A DNA stretch of 64,000 nt from Gossypium raimondii (GCF_025698545.1 NC_068567.1:7874001-7938000), one strand, 5' to 3'; positions 12,301 to 25,700 are shown, counted from the stretch's first letter. Notes: a model not told the origin generated them from the sequence alone. A program made the numbers and translations.

Positions 12301-13152
12301 CTGTCTTCAGAATTTGGTAATGGAAAGAAATGCCCAATATGGGATAGAGGCCCATTAGCCTAAACAACTATAATACAATGCTTATCTACGGCCTTTTCAT
12401 CAGGCATGTAAATAAGACCGGGTATGAGTTGCAGATGGATTCAACTGTGAATGAACATACGGTTATTTATTAAATGAATAAGTTTCAACAGTCTATTTAT
12501 GTTCACCAACTTGTTTATTTATAAACTCGCTTATTTGAAGATAATATTTCCTATGAAAAATACTTAAATAGCATTTTCCCTTTATTTTTACATTTATATT
12601 TAGTTAGACTAAACATATCAAACACCAAATAATAAACTGAGTTTGAAGAACATAATATTAAAATTTTAAACAAACACGAATAACTTCAAAATAAACAATC
12701 AAATACATCAAAACTTTGTTCATTTGAACTCGTCTCATTTATTGATAGTATTTCATACTCCTTGAAAGTTTTCATAGCATGTAATGTTAGCCTAAATGAG
12801 TTCAAAATCTTGCATTGCTATTTAATTCAAGTTTAACATCCATTTAAAAGTATAAAAATATGTTATCAACAGTTATTATATCTAATGTCCTATAAGTTTG
12901 TACTCGCAAAAGCAAAATTTCAGGTTTCCTTTCATTTATTTAAAATAACTCCATTCCTGTTACAGAAAAATCAATGCTCAATTTGCTTCAAAAATTCATA
13001 CATCAACCTTCAACTCTATAACCATTATCTCATATTACATTCCTTCCTAAAACCAAATAACTAGGACACAAACCAACTTCTTACTATTCCGCAAGTTAAC
13101 TGGTCCGGAAATTAATCTGCCATCCCACAACCAACTCAAACTCCGCCCCACG
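12301..13152. other. Intergenic DNA and 3' UTR of the mitochondrial L3 gene
   Basis: AT-rich with no coding frame. The right part, about 12950-13152, probably holds the 3' UTR of the minus-strand L3 gene; on that strand AATAAA-like motifs occur in the AT-rich stretch. Confidence 0.4.
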
Positions 13153-16067
13153 TCAATCAGCTACCATAAACGGATCTACCTCTCCAAGATCAGCAACCAG
13201 AGGCCCTATATTTGTTTCATCCTCATCTTCTGCTACAAAATAAGTCGGGAATGGAAGCATTGAAACATTGGGTTTCTTGTAAACAGAATCCTTTATGAAG
13301 ACAAAGTTCCCTTTAGCACCTGGGACCTGTAAACAATAACCAACTCCCTAAACAATACTGCCGATAAAAAGCTATACAAATAAAACAGATTAGATGGTTA
13401 AGAACTTCAGATGCAATGTAATTTGTTCCCATCCTTTGAAGGGGGTTAGTCCCTTATTTTTATGACCAACATCAGATTTGGAAGCTTGCAACTGTTGTGC
13501 AAAGGCTATAGCCTCCTGATTTTTTCCATTCAAAATGCTTAAGCACTTAAAATAAGAAAACCATACCTGACCCCTCACCCACATCAAATTCCTTGCAGGA
13601 TCTATCTTGTATACCCACACATTTTTAACTGTTCTTGTCTTCGCACCCATGCGCCCAGGCATCTTTTTCCCTTTAAATACCTACATAACAATAATTGATT
13701 GTCAATTATGACTCAAGGGCATTCCATAAGGTAAAGACTGATGAACAAATGAATACAAGAGTTGTAATGAAGATTAGGTTGACAATGCATCAATGCCTTG
13801 ACCTGGCTCCATGCAAAAGTACAGTAAAACCACAACATCAATGACTTGATAATTAGAACTGAGTAGTAATCAACTACAGAGTTTGCAAAACTATTTTTCC
13901 CCTCAATTAATTACATCAGTCAAAAACATCAGCAAAAAGTCTACACAAAAATAACTATGCAGAATAAAATCACATTATTGGATTGAATCAATCATATCAA
14001 CAAGGGTAAGAAAAGAATCCTGCACGGAAAGCTGTAATAGGCCTAATGATTTTGTTTCCAACAATGAAGTTATTAGTTCAGATAAACATAACTGCTTCAG
14101 TGTTTTTGAGAAATATAATTGAAAAGCCTGCTCAAATAGTAAGAGGTGTAGGGGAAAAACAAATCTTGTTACAAGAATGAACCAATCAAATGAACATGAC
14201 TGGATGAAGTGTCCACAAGGAAGCTTCACAAATAAAGAAGCTTAAGCTATATGGGAAAGAAGTAATTACTTATCCAACTATCTTGGGATTTATTCTTATC
14301 ATGCTTAAACACCTAAAAATATGCTCTACTAGCAATTTCTATGATGAACAAGAATGTCAGCTAGAATTGAAGATATTTGTCTCACTAAAGCTTAAGAAGT
14401 TATCATCTTGAATGGAAATAATATGCAAAAAAGTATCCACAAGCACATCTACCAGTTAGAATATTTCCATTAAAAAGAGGACATGTATAAATAGAAAAAC
14501 AGCATATAATTGAATATCTATGAGATAAAAACTATCTCATCATACGACCACATCAATGCAATAAAGTATAAACAAGGCAAAATAATAAACTTCTAAAGTA
14601 GAAAGAATTCAGATGCCTCCAAGAAGGCGTCTTAACAGTATTGGGACTTTTACCCTGGAGGCTCAAGTACAGTGCTAGTGCCTATCTTGTATCCCAAGGC
14701 CTAGCTATATATATATTAAAAAGGAAAAAAAGAAGCAGATTACATCAAGTATTCCAGAATATCCTTAAGGCATTGCAAACCAAACTAGCTATACAAACCT
14801 TTCCAGGAGCATCCCTCTGACCAGTAGAACCAGGACTCCGATGCGATAATGATGCACCATGAGATGCCGGCATTCCTTTAAATCCCCACCTTTTCATTGC
14901 ACCCTGGGAAAGTAAAAGAAACATAAGACATTTGATTGCTCAAGTCCGAAACAAATACTAACTCCATCATGCAGAAGGATTGGAACTATGAACCACAAAT
15001 CGCCTGTGTCCCCACCAAACACCTCAAGTGCAAGAATTAGATAGAATAGACATGAGAACATTTGGCATGCACATGCTTGATGCCTAAATTAACATCACTG
15101 GTTTTACATGTGACCATCATCCACCAGCAATTCATGTATCACTAGTAAAATTTGCACTTCTGCACAATCAACTGTAAATAGGTTTCAAAGAATCTGAACT
15201 ACACTTGCTAGCTCTACTAGTCTCTCTATAAGCAAATAGTTCAAGGATGGAATACCTGCTAGAGCTAAAAACAACTGGTACAGAATATATTAATCATTAG
15301 GTGCTAACACATTAAGAATGAATTCATCAATGAGAAAATAAAGTAAAAGGAAAATTGATCGAATAATTAATTAAAATCACCTGAAAACCTTTCCCTCTAG
15401 AGGTTCCAGTGACATCTACATATTGGCCTGGAACAAAATGGCGTACCCCAAGTGATGTACCAACAGGGAGAAGAGCATCTTCGGTGACGGGGAACTCCTT
15501 CAATTTCCTCTTCAAGGGAACACCTTGAGCTCTGAAATGACCCACCTCAGGCTTTGTCAAATGTTTAGGCTTTTTGTGGCCGCAACCGATCTAAGCAACA
15601 CCACAAATCACAGAGCTTGAGTGACTGTTCAATCATGATTTGATTAAACTTCCTAATAGACGGTTGCTGACCAGTATAACTAAAGAAAATACAATGCATA
15701 CCTGAAGGGAAAAGATTCCTTCTTTTTCAACAGTCTTGACCTGAGAGACGATATTGTCATCGACCCAGAGGATAGTAATGGGAAGCCTAGCACCCCATTT
15801 GTCCCAAAGAGCAGTCATGCCACACTTGACGGCAATGATCCCAGTTCGCTTGGAGTTGGGAGTCATGATAGCTGGAGTGGCCTGGATGATTCGGGTGGGT
15901 GGTTGATGGAGGATCTGGGAGCCATCCATCAAGGCATCAGAGCTGAATAATCTTCTAGTTAAGGCATGAAAAGGGAGGGATGTTGGGGCTGCTGCGAATG
16001 GCCTTGATAGGGAAAGGAAGTGCTGGTGGAGACGAGAAACGAGGCCTCTGGTTGATAAGGCCGCCAT
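13153..16067 (-). CDS. RPL3: Mitochondrial large-subunit ribosomal protein uL3m
   Basis: Five coding exons join in frame with GT-AG introns: 15702-16067, 15381-15590, 14799-14903, 13567-13680 and 13153-13326. All introns are phase 0 and the product is 322 aa. The first 45 residues (Arg/Ser-rich, with RRLFSS near the end) look like a mitochondrial presequence. The body is a bacterial-type L3: [18 protein letters not shown], then [17 protein letters not shown], then [35 protein letters not shown] and [16 protein letters not shown]. These are the conserved L3 segments, including the long loop that reaches the peptidyl-transferase centre. It should act in mitoribosome assembly and translation. 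The start ([12 protein letters not shown] at 16067) is preferred over an upstream in-frame ATG at 16097 because it directly opens the presequence. The gene appears intact. A plastid location is possible but less likely. Confidence 0.93.
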
Positions 16068-16412
16068 GCCTGCGAGTTCAACACACCAAGGTAACACTAA
16101 CTAATGACACGCTTAGTTACTAGTTATAGATTGAGGTTGCACCGTTGCAGAGGGAGAGGTAAAGGGACTCCACCATTGATATTTAGGCATTGGGCAGAAG
16201 CCAATGTGAAAGAAAAAAAAAACTGATCACCCTTTCCTAGTAACTAAAAAAAAGGTAGGGTTTTTGATTTGATGAACTGAGTTGAGTTGAGCAGAGGAAA
16301 GGGGTTTGTTTGTTTTTCGTAGCTCTAGGGTTTTAGTGGTGGGGCATTTGGGCTCTATTTTAGTCCGGCCCATTTTTATCTGTCCACTATCCAGTTTTGG
16401 AATATTAGTATC
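16068..16412 (-). promoter_or_regulatory. 5' UTR and promoter region of the mitochondrial L3 gene
   Basis: Sequence upstream of the L3 start is mixed-composition without repeats. On the minus strand it contains 'aaaccctaga' (about 16325-16334), a telo-box-like AAACCCTA motif often found upstream of plant ribosomal-protein genes. The assignment is by position; no TATA box is obvious. Confidence 0.45.
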
Positions 16413-16942
16413 TAGGGTTAATTTTATTGTATATCCTCAAACTATTATCTAAATTTTAAATTTGGTTTCTAAATTTTAAACATTCTAATTAAATTCTTAA
16501 AGCATCATCATCATATCAACCAGATCCTTTCATTAGTTTCTCATCATTAACTTGAACATTAAATATTGACTCAAATCTAGTGTGGAGCATATTTAAAATA
16601 CATGGTCAGATTGCAAACATGTATATACTTATCATATGAAAACTTAGATCTCACATGTTAAAAAATAAGCTTTCTTAATTTTTAATGGCACTATCTATTT
16701 TTAACACGTCAAATCTAAGTTGTCCGTATTGTAAGTACATATGTTTTTACAATCTGATCCACATGTTTTAGATGTTACATGTCAAATATAAACTAGTATT
16801 TAACACCTAAAGTAATGGTTAAGTTGATAGAACCTAATTAATATAATATTGATGCTTTAAAATTAAACTAAAATGAGTTAAAATTTAAAGATCAATTTAG
16901 AATTTAGATCACAGTTTGAAGACGTTTAATGAAATAATCCTA
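16413..16942. mobile_element. Long palindromic MITE, about 530 bp
   Basis: The left end (tagggttaattttattgtat at 16413) and the reverse complement of the right end (ttaggattatttcattaaac ending at 16942) align through 'tcaaactattatctaaatt' / 'tcaaactgtgatctaaatt'. Inverted similarity continues inward: 'atggtcagattgcaaacatgta' on the left pairs with the complement of 'acatatgtttttacaatctgat' on the right. It is therefore an imperfect hairpin over most of its length. It is non-coding; the family is not known to me. Confidence 0.65.
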
Positions 16943-17680
16943 ATATCTAATGTATATTTTAAATTCTTTTTAATTCTTGTTTGAACAAGCTTTATGGTTC
17001 TACCAAAATTAATATAATTGTCATTGGTATGTCCCATTACCGTAAAAAATATGGCAAGTCTGCGAGTGGTTCCTAACTCTCTTACTATAATTTCTCCCAC
17101 CGTTTTCGAAAGGTCTCCCCTAGCTCTGCTATTTGAGCAGTATCAGCATCATGTTGTTTTTGATACATTCTATTGCTCATTTAGCTCTTATTTCTCACTC
17201 TTTAGGATATTAATAGCGTTTTCAAATAATTTAATGTGAACCCTTCGAGAAGTTGCACCATCCAAAGCTTTCATGACGGACTTCATTTTTGGCTCTTCAC
17301 AATTCATCCATCTACTTCTCCTAGGCCCCCCACTTGAGATTGTTAACCTCCTAAGCAACACTTTCAAGGGCACGCTTTAATTTCTCCTCCTCATCGAAGG
17401 CTAGATAACGATCGAGCAATTCATCCAATTCTATATAAAATCAAGTTATGGAGGTAGCAAAGATGTTGTCCCTAAGTTGAAACATCGACACGCTCCAACC
17501 TAGTACTAACAAGAGGGGGAATAGGCAATCCAACATCTCCTACAAACATAGAATATTCCCTTAATACCTTCACAATAGTAAATACGAAGGGTATAAAAAA
17601 ATTACCAATGAAGGGTGCAATGTTAAGCATCTCACATTCAACCTTATTGGATATGGGGCCCTAAGTGTAGTATATTCACT
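16943..17680 (-). pseudogene. Degenerate unrecognised reading frame
   Basis: On the minus strand, about 17660 to 17190 reads as a protein-like stretch with interspersed stops (for example FTIVKVLREYSMFVGD, then LPIPPLVSTRLERVDVST, then a stop, and later EEEKLKRALESVA). The amino-acid make-up is protein-like rather than random, but I do not recognise the family. It could be part of a retrotransposon gag or of an old gene. Confidence 0.25.
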
Positions 17681-18239
17681 TGTAAACTTATAATTTTTTC
17701 GAATAGATTAGTTAATAAAAAAATTCATTGATTACATTAATATATTTTGTATAAATGTCCTCATATGGTTTTTGCACGCAAAGCAAAATAGAAGTAAATG
17801 TTGCTCACTAGTTGTCTAATGTATAACTAATACTAAGCAGTATTACGTGGTTGGATCGTAATACAAAAAGACAACTTATATTAGTAGAAGAACCTAAACA
17901 TGTCCTTATTCTAATCAGAAATGAGTAAATCGATTGAAAGACTAATATGTCATCTATCAAGTCCAATTGGGGAGATGCTTTATCTTAGGCATCGGAGCGA
18001 ATGACTGTCAGAAGATAGAGACATAGATGTCACTGACTGGACTAACAATACATCAAACTGGACCCAAGGAGAATACATCCTAATTTCTTTTATGGATTTA
18101 TTCACTTGTGATGTTCATAGTGTGACATACTTAAATCCTGAGTGGATGACGGACTATGTATGTGTGACTCGTATACTTTAATGTAAGTAAAAGCTTGATT
18201 TCAAATAGATAAGGAATCAAAGTTGATGCGTTGGGTATA

Positions 18240-21200
18240 TGTAACACCCTATACCCGGTTCGACCTAAGGAACCTGATATAGGAATATTACATTTGGTGC
18301 CAAAGTGATTTTGGCTAATCACTAATATATTAGAACATTAAAAAAATAAAGTTTTCATAACTTATATTTTAGTCCCTACTACTTGGAACACACTTGATCT
18401 TCCTAAGTACATGCCATTCTATTCAAAATTTTGAAACATACCCTCTTGGCACTTGGAGATGTGATGAGATGGATGTTTAAAACCTTAATTACAACTCTTC
18501 AAAATCACTGTACCTACGCGTTGAAAATAAATGCGTTAAGTCGACGAAGACTTAGTAAATACCCATGATATTTAAATTCTATTAAATTTCTTAATTTCCA
18601 ATATATCGTTTCTTTGTTTATTTATCATATTCATTTGTAACTTTTTACTTATTTCACAATTTAATCCTTTAGTCCTCAAATCAACTTATAAAAATTACTA
18701 CTCTTTTTATACATGTATCATATTTCACCATTTAGTGTAAATTTTCATGATTTTCTCACTATTTCTTTCACAATTATTTTTAATTCAATATTTCAAATAT
18801 GAATCAGAGATAAACCTTTACCTTGTAACGAAAATTGTTTACCTTTTTAGCAGAGACCCAGTAGACTAAACAGAACACTTAGGATATACAAACCTGATAC
18901 AGAGGTGCATTATTATGCACTATTAAATAGAGAGCACTAAAGTGCTATACAGAGAGCACAAATGTGCTAAACGAAGAGTAATAATGTGCTAATAATTGGA
19001 GAACGTGCTAGGGTTCCTTAATGGCATGCCACTAATATCCTAGTAGTTCTAATCTAGTCTACTTGGGCAAATTATATCATGCACGCATATCACTTTTTAC
19101 ACTTTTCGCCTAATGTTTTTACGTACTTTACAATTTAATCCTTGTACCAATAATATGTATACTTATATCTTCACTATCTTTAATACATGTAATATATTTC
19201 TAAATTCATTATTCATCCATAATTCACTAATAATCCTTATCATGTATTTCACATATCACTTTTATATATTTTGTAATTTGGTCATTAGCACAATATTTCG
19301 TAGCAATATTTCTAATATAAATTTTAATAACACATATGACATAATTTAATACTTATTAATATTCCCAAATTCACTACAACATCATTTTTTCGCATTCTAA
19401 GTGTTATGCACTTCACTTTTCTATTTCTAATATAAATTTTCCCAAATTTATGATTTAACCCTTAATTTCCACAACTTAGGAAATAATTGTAGTTTGGATT
19501 ACAAAATTCATATATTCTTTTATTTTTCACTATGTACTTTATTATCAATATTTCCTTGTAAACTTTTATAACTTTCCAATTTAATCACCTTTTTTTCATA
19601 AAAGTTCTCTATTCATTATTACACAATTTTTCTTTGACATCTCACTTAATTCACATAATTAATTCCACTATCTCATTTTCCACATCAAATTTCTATATGT
19701 TTCACTTGTATTATTTCTACTAGAGGTGATCATGGGCCGGGCCGGACCCCAGACAAAATTTTAGGCCTATTTTCTTGGCCCCGGGCTCGGCTCGGCCCGA
19801 AATATGGGCCTAAAAATTTGTCCAAGCCCAGCCCGAAAGAAAATTAATAAGCCCGAGCCCGGCCTGGCCCGGCCCATATTAAATTTTACAACACCAAAAT
19901 AGCATATTTTAAAAAGAAAGTAGCATATTAAATTTTAAAAAGTATATTTGATTAAAAATAAAAATATATATTTAATATATAATTCGGGCCAGACCCGGGC
20001 CAAAAAAGTTTTACCCGAGGCCGAACCCGTTTTTTAAACAGGCCTCATTTTTTTTCCCAAACACATATTGTGGGCCTATCTTTTTACTCGAACCCTCCCA
20101 TTTTTCGGGTGGACCGTCGGGCCGGGCTGGGTAGCCCAACTCATGATCACCTCTAATTTCTACCACATATATTTCTCAAGTCTTTCAATTTAGTTGTTAT
20201 TTCCATAAAATTTCATATTTTCCCTTAATTTCACTTATCTAATACTTTGTATATTTTTGCCAACACATAAACCAACTATTATACTTTTATTATAATTTCC
20301 TCCTTCACTTAAGAAATTATTTCACACTATATATATTTTACCTAATTACCACTTACTTTACAAAATCACTTTTTAATCCTTAAATAACAAGAAAGTTCAT
20401 GAGTACTTACCTCTTTTCTATCAAAATCTCTTGTTTTTCTCTTTTCCTACCACTTGATTCACTTACTTAACTTCTCTCTTCATCAACATGTCAAAATACA
20501 ATATTTCCTCATGAGAAATCTTTACTTTTAACATCATTTTATGCTTTTCTATCACTATTAAGCTTAAAAATAACATAAAACCTTAACATCCATACCTTAT
20601 TCTCTTGAAATCAAACTTTAACTTGACTTTCTCTCCCCTCCAACTTCTATTTTCTTGAATCTAACTTGATATTCTATCTCCCCATAGTCTCCTTAATATT
20701 TTTCTCTCTTGATGGCTATGGAAATTCTTTTGATTTCTAAGTGAAAATGGTGGATTTTTGGTAAAGGACCAAATTGTAAAGAAAAGAAAATTTCTTTCTT
20801 TCTTTTCTTCTTCTCACGTTAGTAGCATGGAAAGATGAAGAGAATTCTTCATCTTTCTTTCCTTATATACTAAATAAAATTAATAAAATATAAATAAATG
20901 TCAAATCAAAATATTAACAAACTAATATTTATTTAATTAATCTAAAATATCACCAACATCATTATTACTCTTCAAAATTATCTTCCTTGCTAAATGATCA
21001 TTTTGCTCCTTATGATCCTTCAAAATTCCTCCATTGAATCATCATTCATTTTAGTAAAATTGTGATTTAACCCTCATACTTTTTCTATTTATTCAATTTG
21101 GTCTTAATTCATCCATTTTCTTTAGTTTCTAGATACTTCCACCCTTAAAATATTTGCACTATTGGTCCTTCAAATTTTCATATTTACACTTTAACCCTCA

Positions 21201-21408
21201 AATTTTGAATATTTACTCTTGGGTCACAAAACTTTTCTCACTCTTACAATTTAGTCTTTTCTTGAATTAATACTTCATAATATATTTCCTAAATAGATTT
21301 TGTTGATATAAGTCAAACTTTCCCATTTTTTTTCACTTTATTTCCTTATTTTACTGTATCAAAGATAATATATCACTTTCTTACTGTAGCAACTTTCGGG
21401 GTGTTACA
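18240..21408 (+). mobile_element. TG..CA-bounded element (very long solo LTR or LARD-like), 3169 bp
   Basis: It starts TGTAACACCC at 18240 and ends GGGTGTTACA at 21408, a 10-bp inverted terminal pair. It is flanked by an exact 5-bp target-site duplication, gtata at 18235-18239 and 21409-21413. This is the signature of an LTR-retrotransposon insertion. No gag or pol frame exists and no internal LTR pair is obvious, so it is either a long solo LTR or a non-coding large derivative. It carries a hAT MITE at 19721-20155. Confidence 0.75.
19721..20155. mobile_element. hAT-type MITE, 435 bp, with 8-bp target-site duplication
   Basis: The ends are inverted: TAGAGGTGATCATGGGCCGG at the left and the complement of CATGATCACCTCTA at the right. 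The flanks carry an exact 8-bp duplication, atttctac (19713-19720 and 20156-20163), the length used by hAT transposases. The interior is rich in gggcc/ggccc palindromes (cccgggc, ggcccgg), making it far more GC-rich than its host. It has no coding capacity. Confidence 0.9.
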
Positions 21409-21850
21409 GTATATGACTTTTACAATATGTAGTATCATTAAAAATAGTGGAATTCATAGCCCGAGACATGGGTAAATGATATCATTTCATTGGTATTACA
21501 TGGTTGATGAAAAATAAATGTGACCACATGTCGTTCGTCTTAGTGATGAATAACTTGATTACTATTTGATAGTAATTGACTATTCATGAAAAAAGATGTA
21601 ATTGTTATCATGAGATAAGATAGGATCATACTGGGAGAATGAATATTTTCCCAAAGATATTGTGTTACATTCGAAAAATCGAGTTAGCAGAATCAGGGAT
21701 GGTTAAGATTAAGTGAAGTTCATCCTTGAAATCAAAGTTCAAATCATTCCCTCGCATCATTTTCATTTTGTGCAATTTTACTTCAAATCCTAGAGTTGTC
21801 ACGCCCCATTTAAATTTAGTTATCGTTAATTCATGAATAAGTGTGAGTTT

Positions 21851-21903
21851 TAGCCTAGTGGTTAAGAGTAAGCTAAATTTCCCAAGTGACCCAAGTTCAA
21901 TTC
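21851..21903 (+). repeat. tRNA-like A-box/B-box pair (SINE-like or tRNA-derived)
   Basis: TAGCCTAGTGG at 21851-21861 fits the Pol III A box (TRGCNNAGTGG). GTTCAATTC at 21895-21903 fits the B-box core (GWTCRANNC), 34 bp further on. A T-run follows at 21917. No tRNA cloverleaf with acceptor stem can be drawn, so this is a tRNA-derived fragment such as a SINE head rather than a tRNA gene. Confidence 0.45.
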
Positions 21904-22109
21904 CCTCTCTTCCTTATTTTTTTTTTAACATTTTCAGCATTAAAAGCTTGGTCAAGCCCCTCATTATTGCCCAAAATTTGTTGCCATGCAATGGAGATTC
22001 TTTACTCCCTTATCTTTCTCTTCTTTCCTTGTGTTCTTCCCCTTTCCTTTTCTTTCCTTTATTTACCTCACATTTATTCTCTTCCCCTTTAACTAGTTGG
22101 GACACCCAT

Positions 22110-22679
22110 TATTGGCAATCATCCGTATTTATGTAAAGTCAAATATATGGTTATCAAATAATGGAAAGTCAAAGATATGAGTATCAAATATTGGAAAATC
22201 AAAGATATGGGTATCGAGATATTGGCATAAGAAATCTGAAATATTTGCAATATTTGGTCCCTAATTGCAAAGTGACTTTGCAAGTTGATCCCTGAACCTC
22301 AACTATAAATAGGCATAACCATCTCTCATTCTGTATCTCATATTCTCCATTCTCTACTTAAGGCATTGTTCTCTCTCTCTCTCTCTTTGTAAATTTTCAC
22401 TTGTATTTTGGAGTGAAATATATTTGGTAGTACCCGAGGACGTAGGTAAAATTTACTGAACCTCGTTAAATTCTTGTGTTCTTTATTGTATTATTCTGCA
22501 TAAATTGTGATTGTGATTGTAGTGATTTATTGTGCTATTAAACTACGATTGAGGGATATTCTGGCTAGGAAAGACCTGGTGCTTAAGTGATCCTTGTGAT
22601 CCACCTCTCTTTCCTAGGAATTGAACTTAGTATGATTTTTTAGTACAATAATTTTACTCTTTTACACGCTTCCGCACAA
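22110..22679 (+). repeat. 5' LTR of the copia element
   Basis: Starts TATTGGCAATC (the usual TG is TA here, in both LTRs) and ends CGCACAA. A TATAAATA promoter box lies at 22304-22311, followed by a (CT)n run near 22370-22386. Confidence 0.93.
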
Positions 22680-22766
22680 TAATTGGCATCAGAGCTAGAT
22701 TTGTACTTGGGGAATACGATCGTTCACGGCACTGTTCACGTACAGCAGTTGGGGTTGAGGAGAAAA

Positions 22767-25700
22767 ATGGAAAAGATATCGTCATCAACAAAGACTACTG
22801 TGACCAATGCAAAATTTGAAGTAGAGAATTTTGATGGTACCAATAATTTTGGTATGTGGCAATGTGAGATCTTGGATGTCTTATGTCAGCAAGAGCTGGA
22901 TATAGCCCTTGAAGAAAAACCTGACAAGATGGATGACAAGGAGTGGGCTAAGATCAATAGACAGGCATGTGGAACAATTCGCCTATGTTTGGCCAAAGAG
23001 TAGAAGTACTCTGTTATGAGGGAAACATCAGCGAAGAAGCTGTGGGATACATTGGAAGAAAAGTTTCTAACAAAAAGTCTTGAAAATAGGCTTTATATGA
23101 AAAATAAACTTTATCGATTCACGTATGCACTCGGTATGTCGATGAATGACCATGTGAACTCATTCAATAAAATTTTAGCAAACTTGCTAAATTTGGATGA
23201 GAAATTTGAAGATGAAGACAAGGCATTACTATTGTTGAATTCTCTTCCTGATGAATATGATCATCTTACCACCACATTGCTTCATGGGAAGGATACGATC
23301 ACATTTGATGCAGTCTGTAGTGCGTTGTATAGATCTGAGACTCGAAATAAAGATAAAAAAGATCACAGAGATACAACTACAGAAGTCTTAATGGTAAGAG
23401 GTCATTCGCACAACAACAAATCTGGTAGAAGGAGTAAGTCCAAAGGGAGACCTGCCAAAGATGAATGTGCTTTTTGTCGTGAAAAAGGGCATTGGAAAAA
23501 GAATTGTCCTAAGTTACAAAAGGGTAAGGCTATTTCTGATGCATGTATAGAGGAGCATGATGAGGAGTCAGACTTTAGCTCAGTTGGCATGGCAATGGCA
23601 TGTCATACAGATGAGTGGATTTTGGATTCGGGATGTACTTACCATATGTGTCCTAATAAGGACTAGTTTTCTAGTCTTAAAGAACTAGAATGTGGAGTTG
23701 TTTTTATGGGCAATGACAGTGCTTCTAAGACAATGGGAGTAGGTACAATCCAATTGAAGAACCACAACAGCTCAATTCAAGTCTTGACAGATGTTCGTTA
23801 CATACCTAGCTTGAAGAAAAATCTCATCTCATTAGGGGTTCTAGAATCTAAAGGGCTCACAATCACTTTGAGGGATGGATTACTAAAGGTAGTAGCTGGG
23901 GTATTGACGATGATGAAAGGCACAAGAAGGAATAACCTGTACTATTTAAATGAAAGTACAGTTATTGGATCAACATCAATAGCTTCTGCGAAAGATGCAG
24001 ATTTAGAGGCTACCAGGTCATGGCATATGCGATTGGGACATGCTGGTGAAAAAGCTTTGCAGAGTTTGGCGAAGCAAGGCTTGTTGAAAGGTGCAAATTC
24101 TTACAAATTGGAATTCTATGAACATTGTGTTCTGGGCAAGCAGACGAGGATAAAATTTGGTTCAGCAATTCACAATACAAAAGGAATTCTGGACTACGTT
24201 CACAGTGATGTGTGGGGACCTACTAAAGTGGCTTCTTTTGGAGGTATGCACTACTTTGTTACTTTTGTTGATGATTATTCAAGAAAAGGATGGGTGTATC
24301 TAATGAAAAGGAAAAATGAAGTTTTGGATGCATTTCTAAAATGGAAGAATATGGTGGAGACCCAGGCTGGTCGAAAGGTCAAACGACTTCGATCAAACAA
24401 TGGTACTGAGTATAAGAATGATCCATTTCTACAAGTATGTCAAGATTAGGGCATTGTGTGACACTTCACTGTTCGAGATACACCACAACAGAATGGGGTG
24501 GCAGAACGTATGAATCAGACTATAGTGGAGAAAGTTCGATGTATGTTGTCCAATGCTGGATTGGGCAAGGAATTTTGGGCTGAGGCAGTTACATATGCGT
24601 GCCATCTAATTAACCGGTTGCCATCAGCTGCAATAAATGGAAAAACTCCTATGGAGAGGTGGGCTGGTAAACCTGCTACTAATTATGATTCTTTACATGT
24701 TTTTGGTTCCACTGCATATTATCATGTAAAAGAATCTCAGTTAGACCCATGAGCAATGAAAGCATTATTCATGGGTATAACTGGTGGAGTAAAAGGATAT
24801 CGTCTCTGGTGTCCTGATACAAGGAAGATTGTTTTCAGTAGAGATGTGACTTTTGATGAATCAACCATGATGAAGAACAAGGATTCACAAAAGGATAACA
24901 AAACCAGTGGCACTTTGTAGCAGGTAGAGCTTGAAAAGGTTAATGATGATCCAGCTAATATTGAACGAACAAATGATGAAGAAGTTTCAGTCCAAGAACT
25001 TCTATAGCAACATGATTCAATTGCATATAGGAGGCCAAGAAGAGAGATTCGTATGCCTGCTTGCTTTGATGATATGGTGGCCTATGCACTTCCAATTGCA
25101 GATGATGATGTTCCTTCTACTTACACAGAAGCAAGAAGTAACCCTGATGGTGTAAAGTGGAAGCAAACTATGAATGAAGAAATGCAGTCTCTTCATAAAA
25201 ATAAGACTTAGGAGTTGGTAACACTACCCAAAGGAAAGAAGGCAATTGGATGCAAATGGGTATATGCAAAGAAGGAAGGATTTCCTGGTAAAAATGAAGT
25301 TCGATACAAGGCTAGATTGGTAGCAAAGGGTTATGCTCAAAAATAAGGAATAGACTACAATGAAGTGTTTTCTCCAGTTGTGAAGCATTCGTCTATTCGG
25401 ATTTTGCTAGCCTTGGTTGCGCAATATGATCTTGAACTAGTTCAGCTCTATGTGAAGACTGCATTTTTACACGGTGATTTGGAAGAGGAAATCTATATGA
25501 ATCAGCCAGATGGATTCAAGGTTGCTGATAAAGAAAATTGGGTTTGCAAACTGACAAAGTCGCTTTATAGATTGAAACAATCTCTGACGCAGTGGTACAA
25601 GCGATTTGATCAGTTCATGAAAGGGCAAAGGTACACAAGAAGTAAATTTGATCATTGCGTGTATATTCAGATGCTACAAGAAAGATTTTTCGTATACTTG

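Larger units (their letters stand above)
17681..21796 (+). mobile_element. Non-coding LTR-like repeat, split by a 3.2-kb insertion
   Basis: The halves 17681-18239 and 21409-21796 form one sequence once the inserted element at 18240-21408 is removed. From about 17950 the joined sequence matches the reverse complement of about 57240-58410: 'gacatagatgtcactgactg', 'gactcgtatactttaatgta', 'gttgggtata', 'acaatatgtagtatcatt', 'gtggaattcatagccc' and 'gaccacatgtcgtt' all recur there in the same order. It contains no protein frame. The two copies thus lie in inverted orientation about 37 kb apart. Confidence 0.6.

Noticed and set aside
21851..21915. A tRNA gene
   Set aside because: A and B boxes are present but no acceptor stem or anticodon arm can be drawn.
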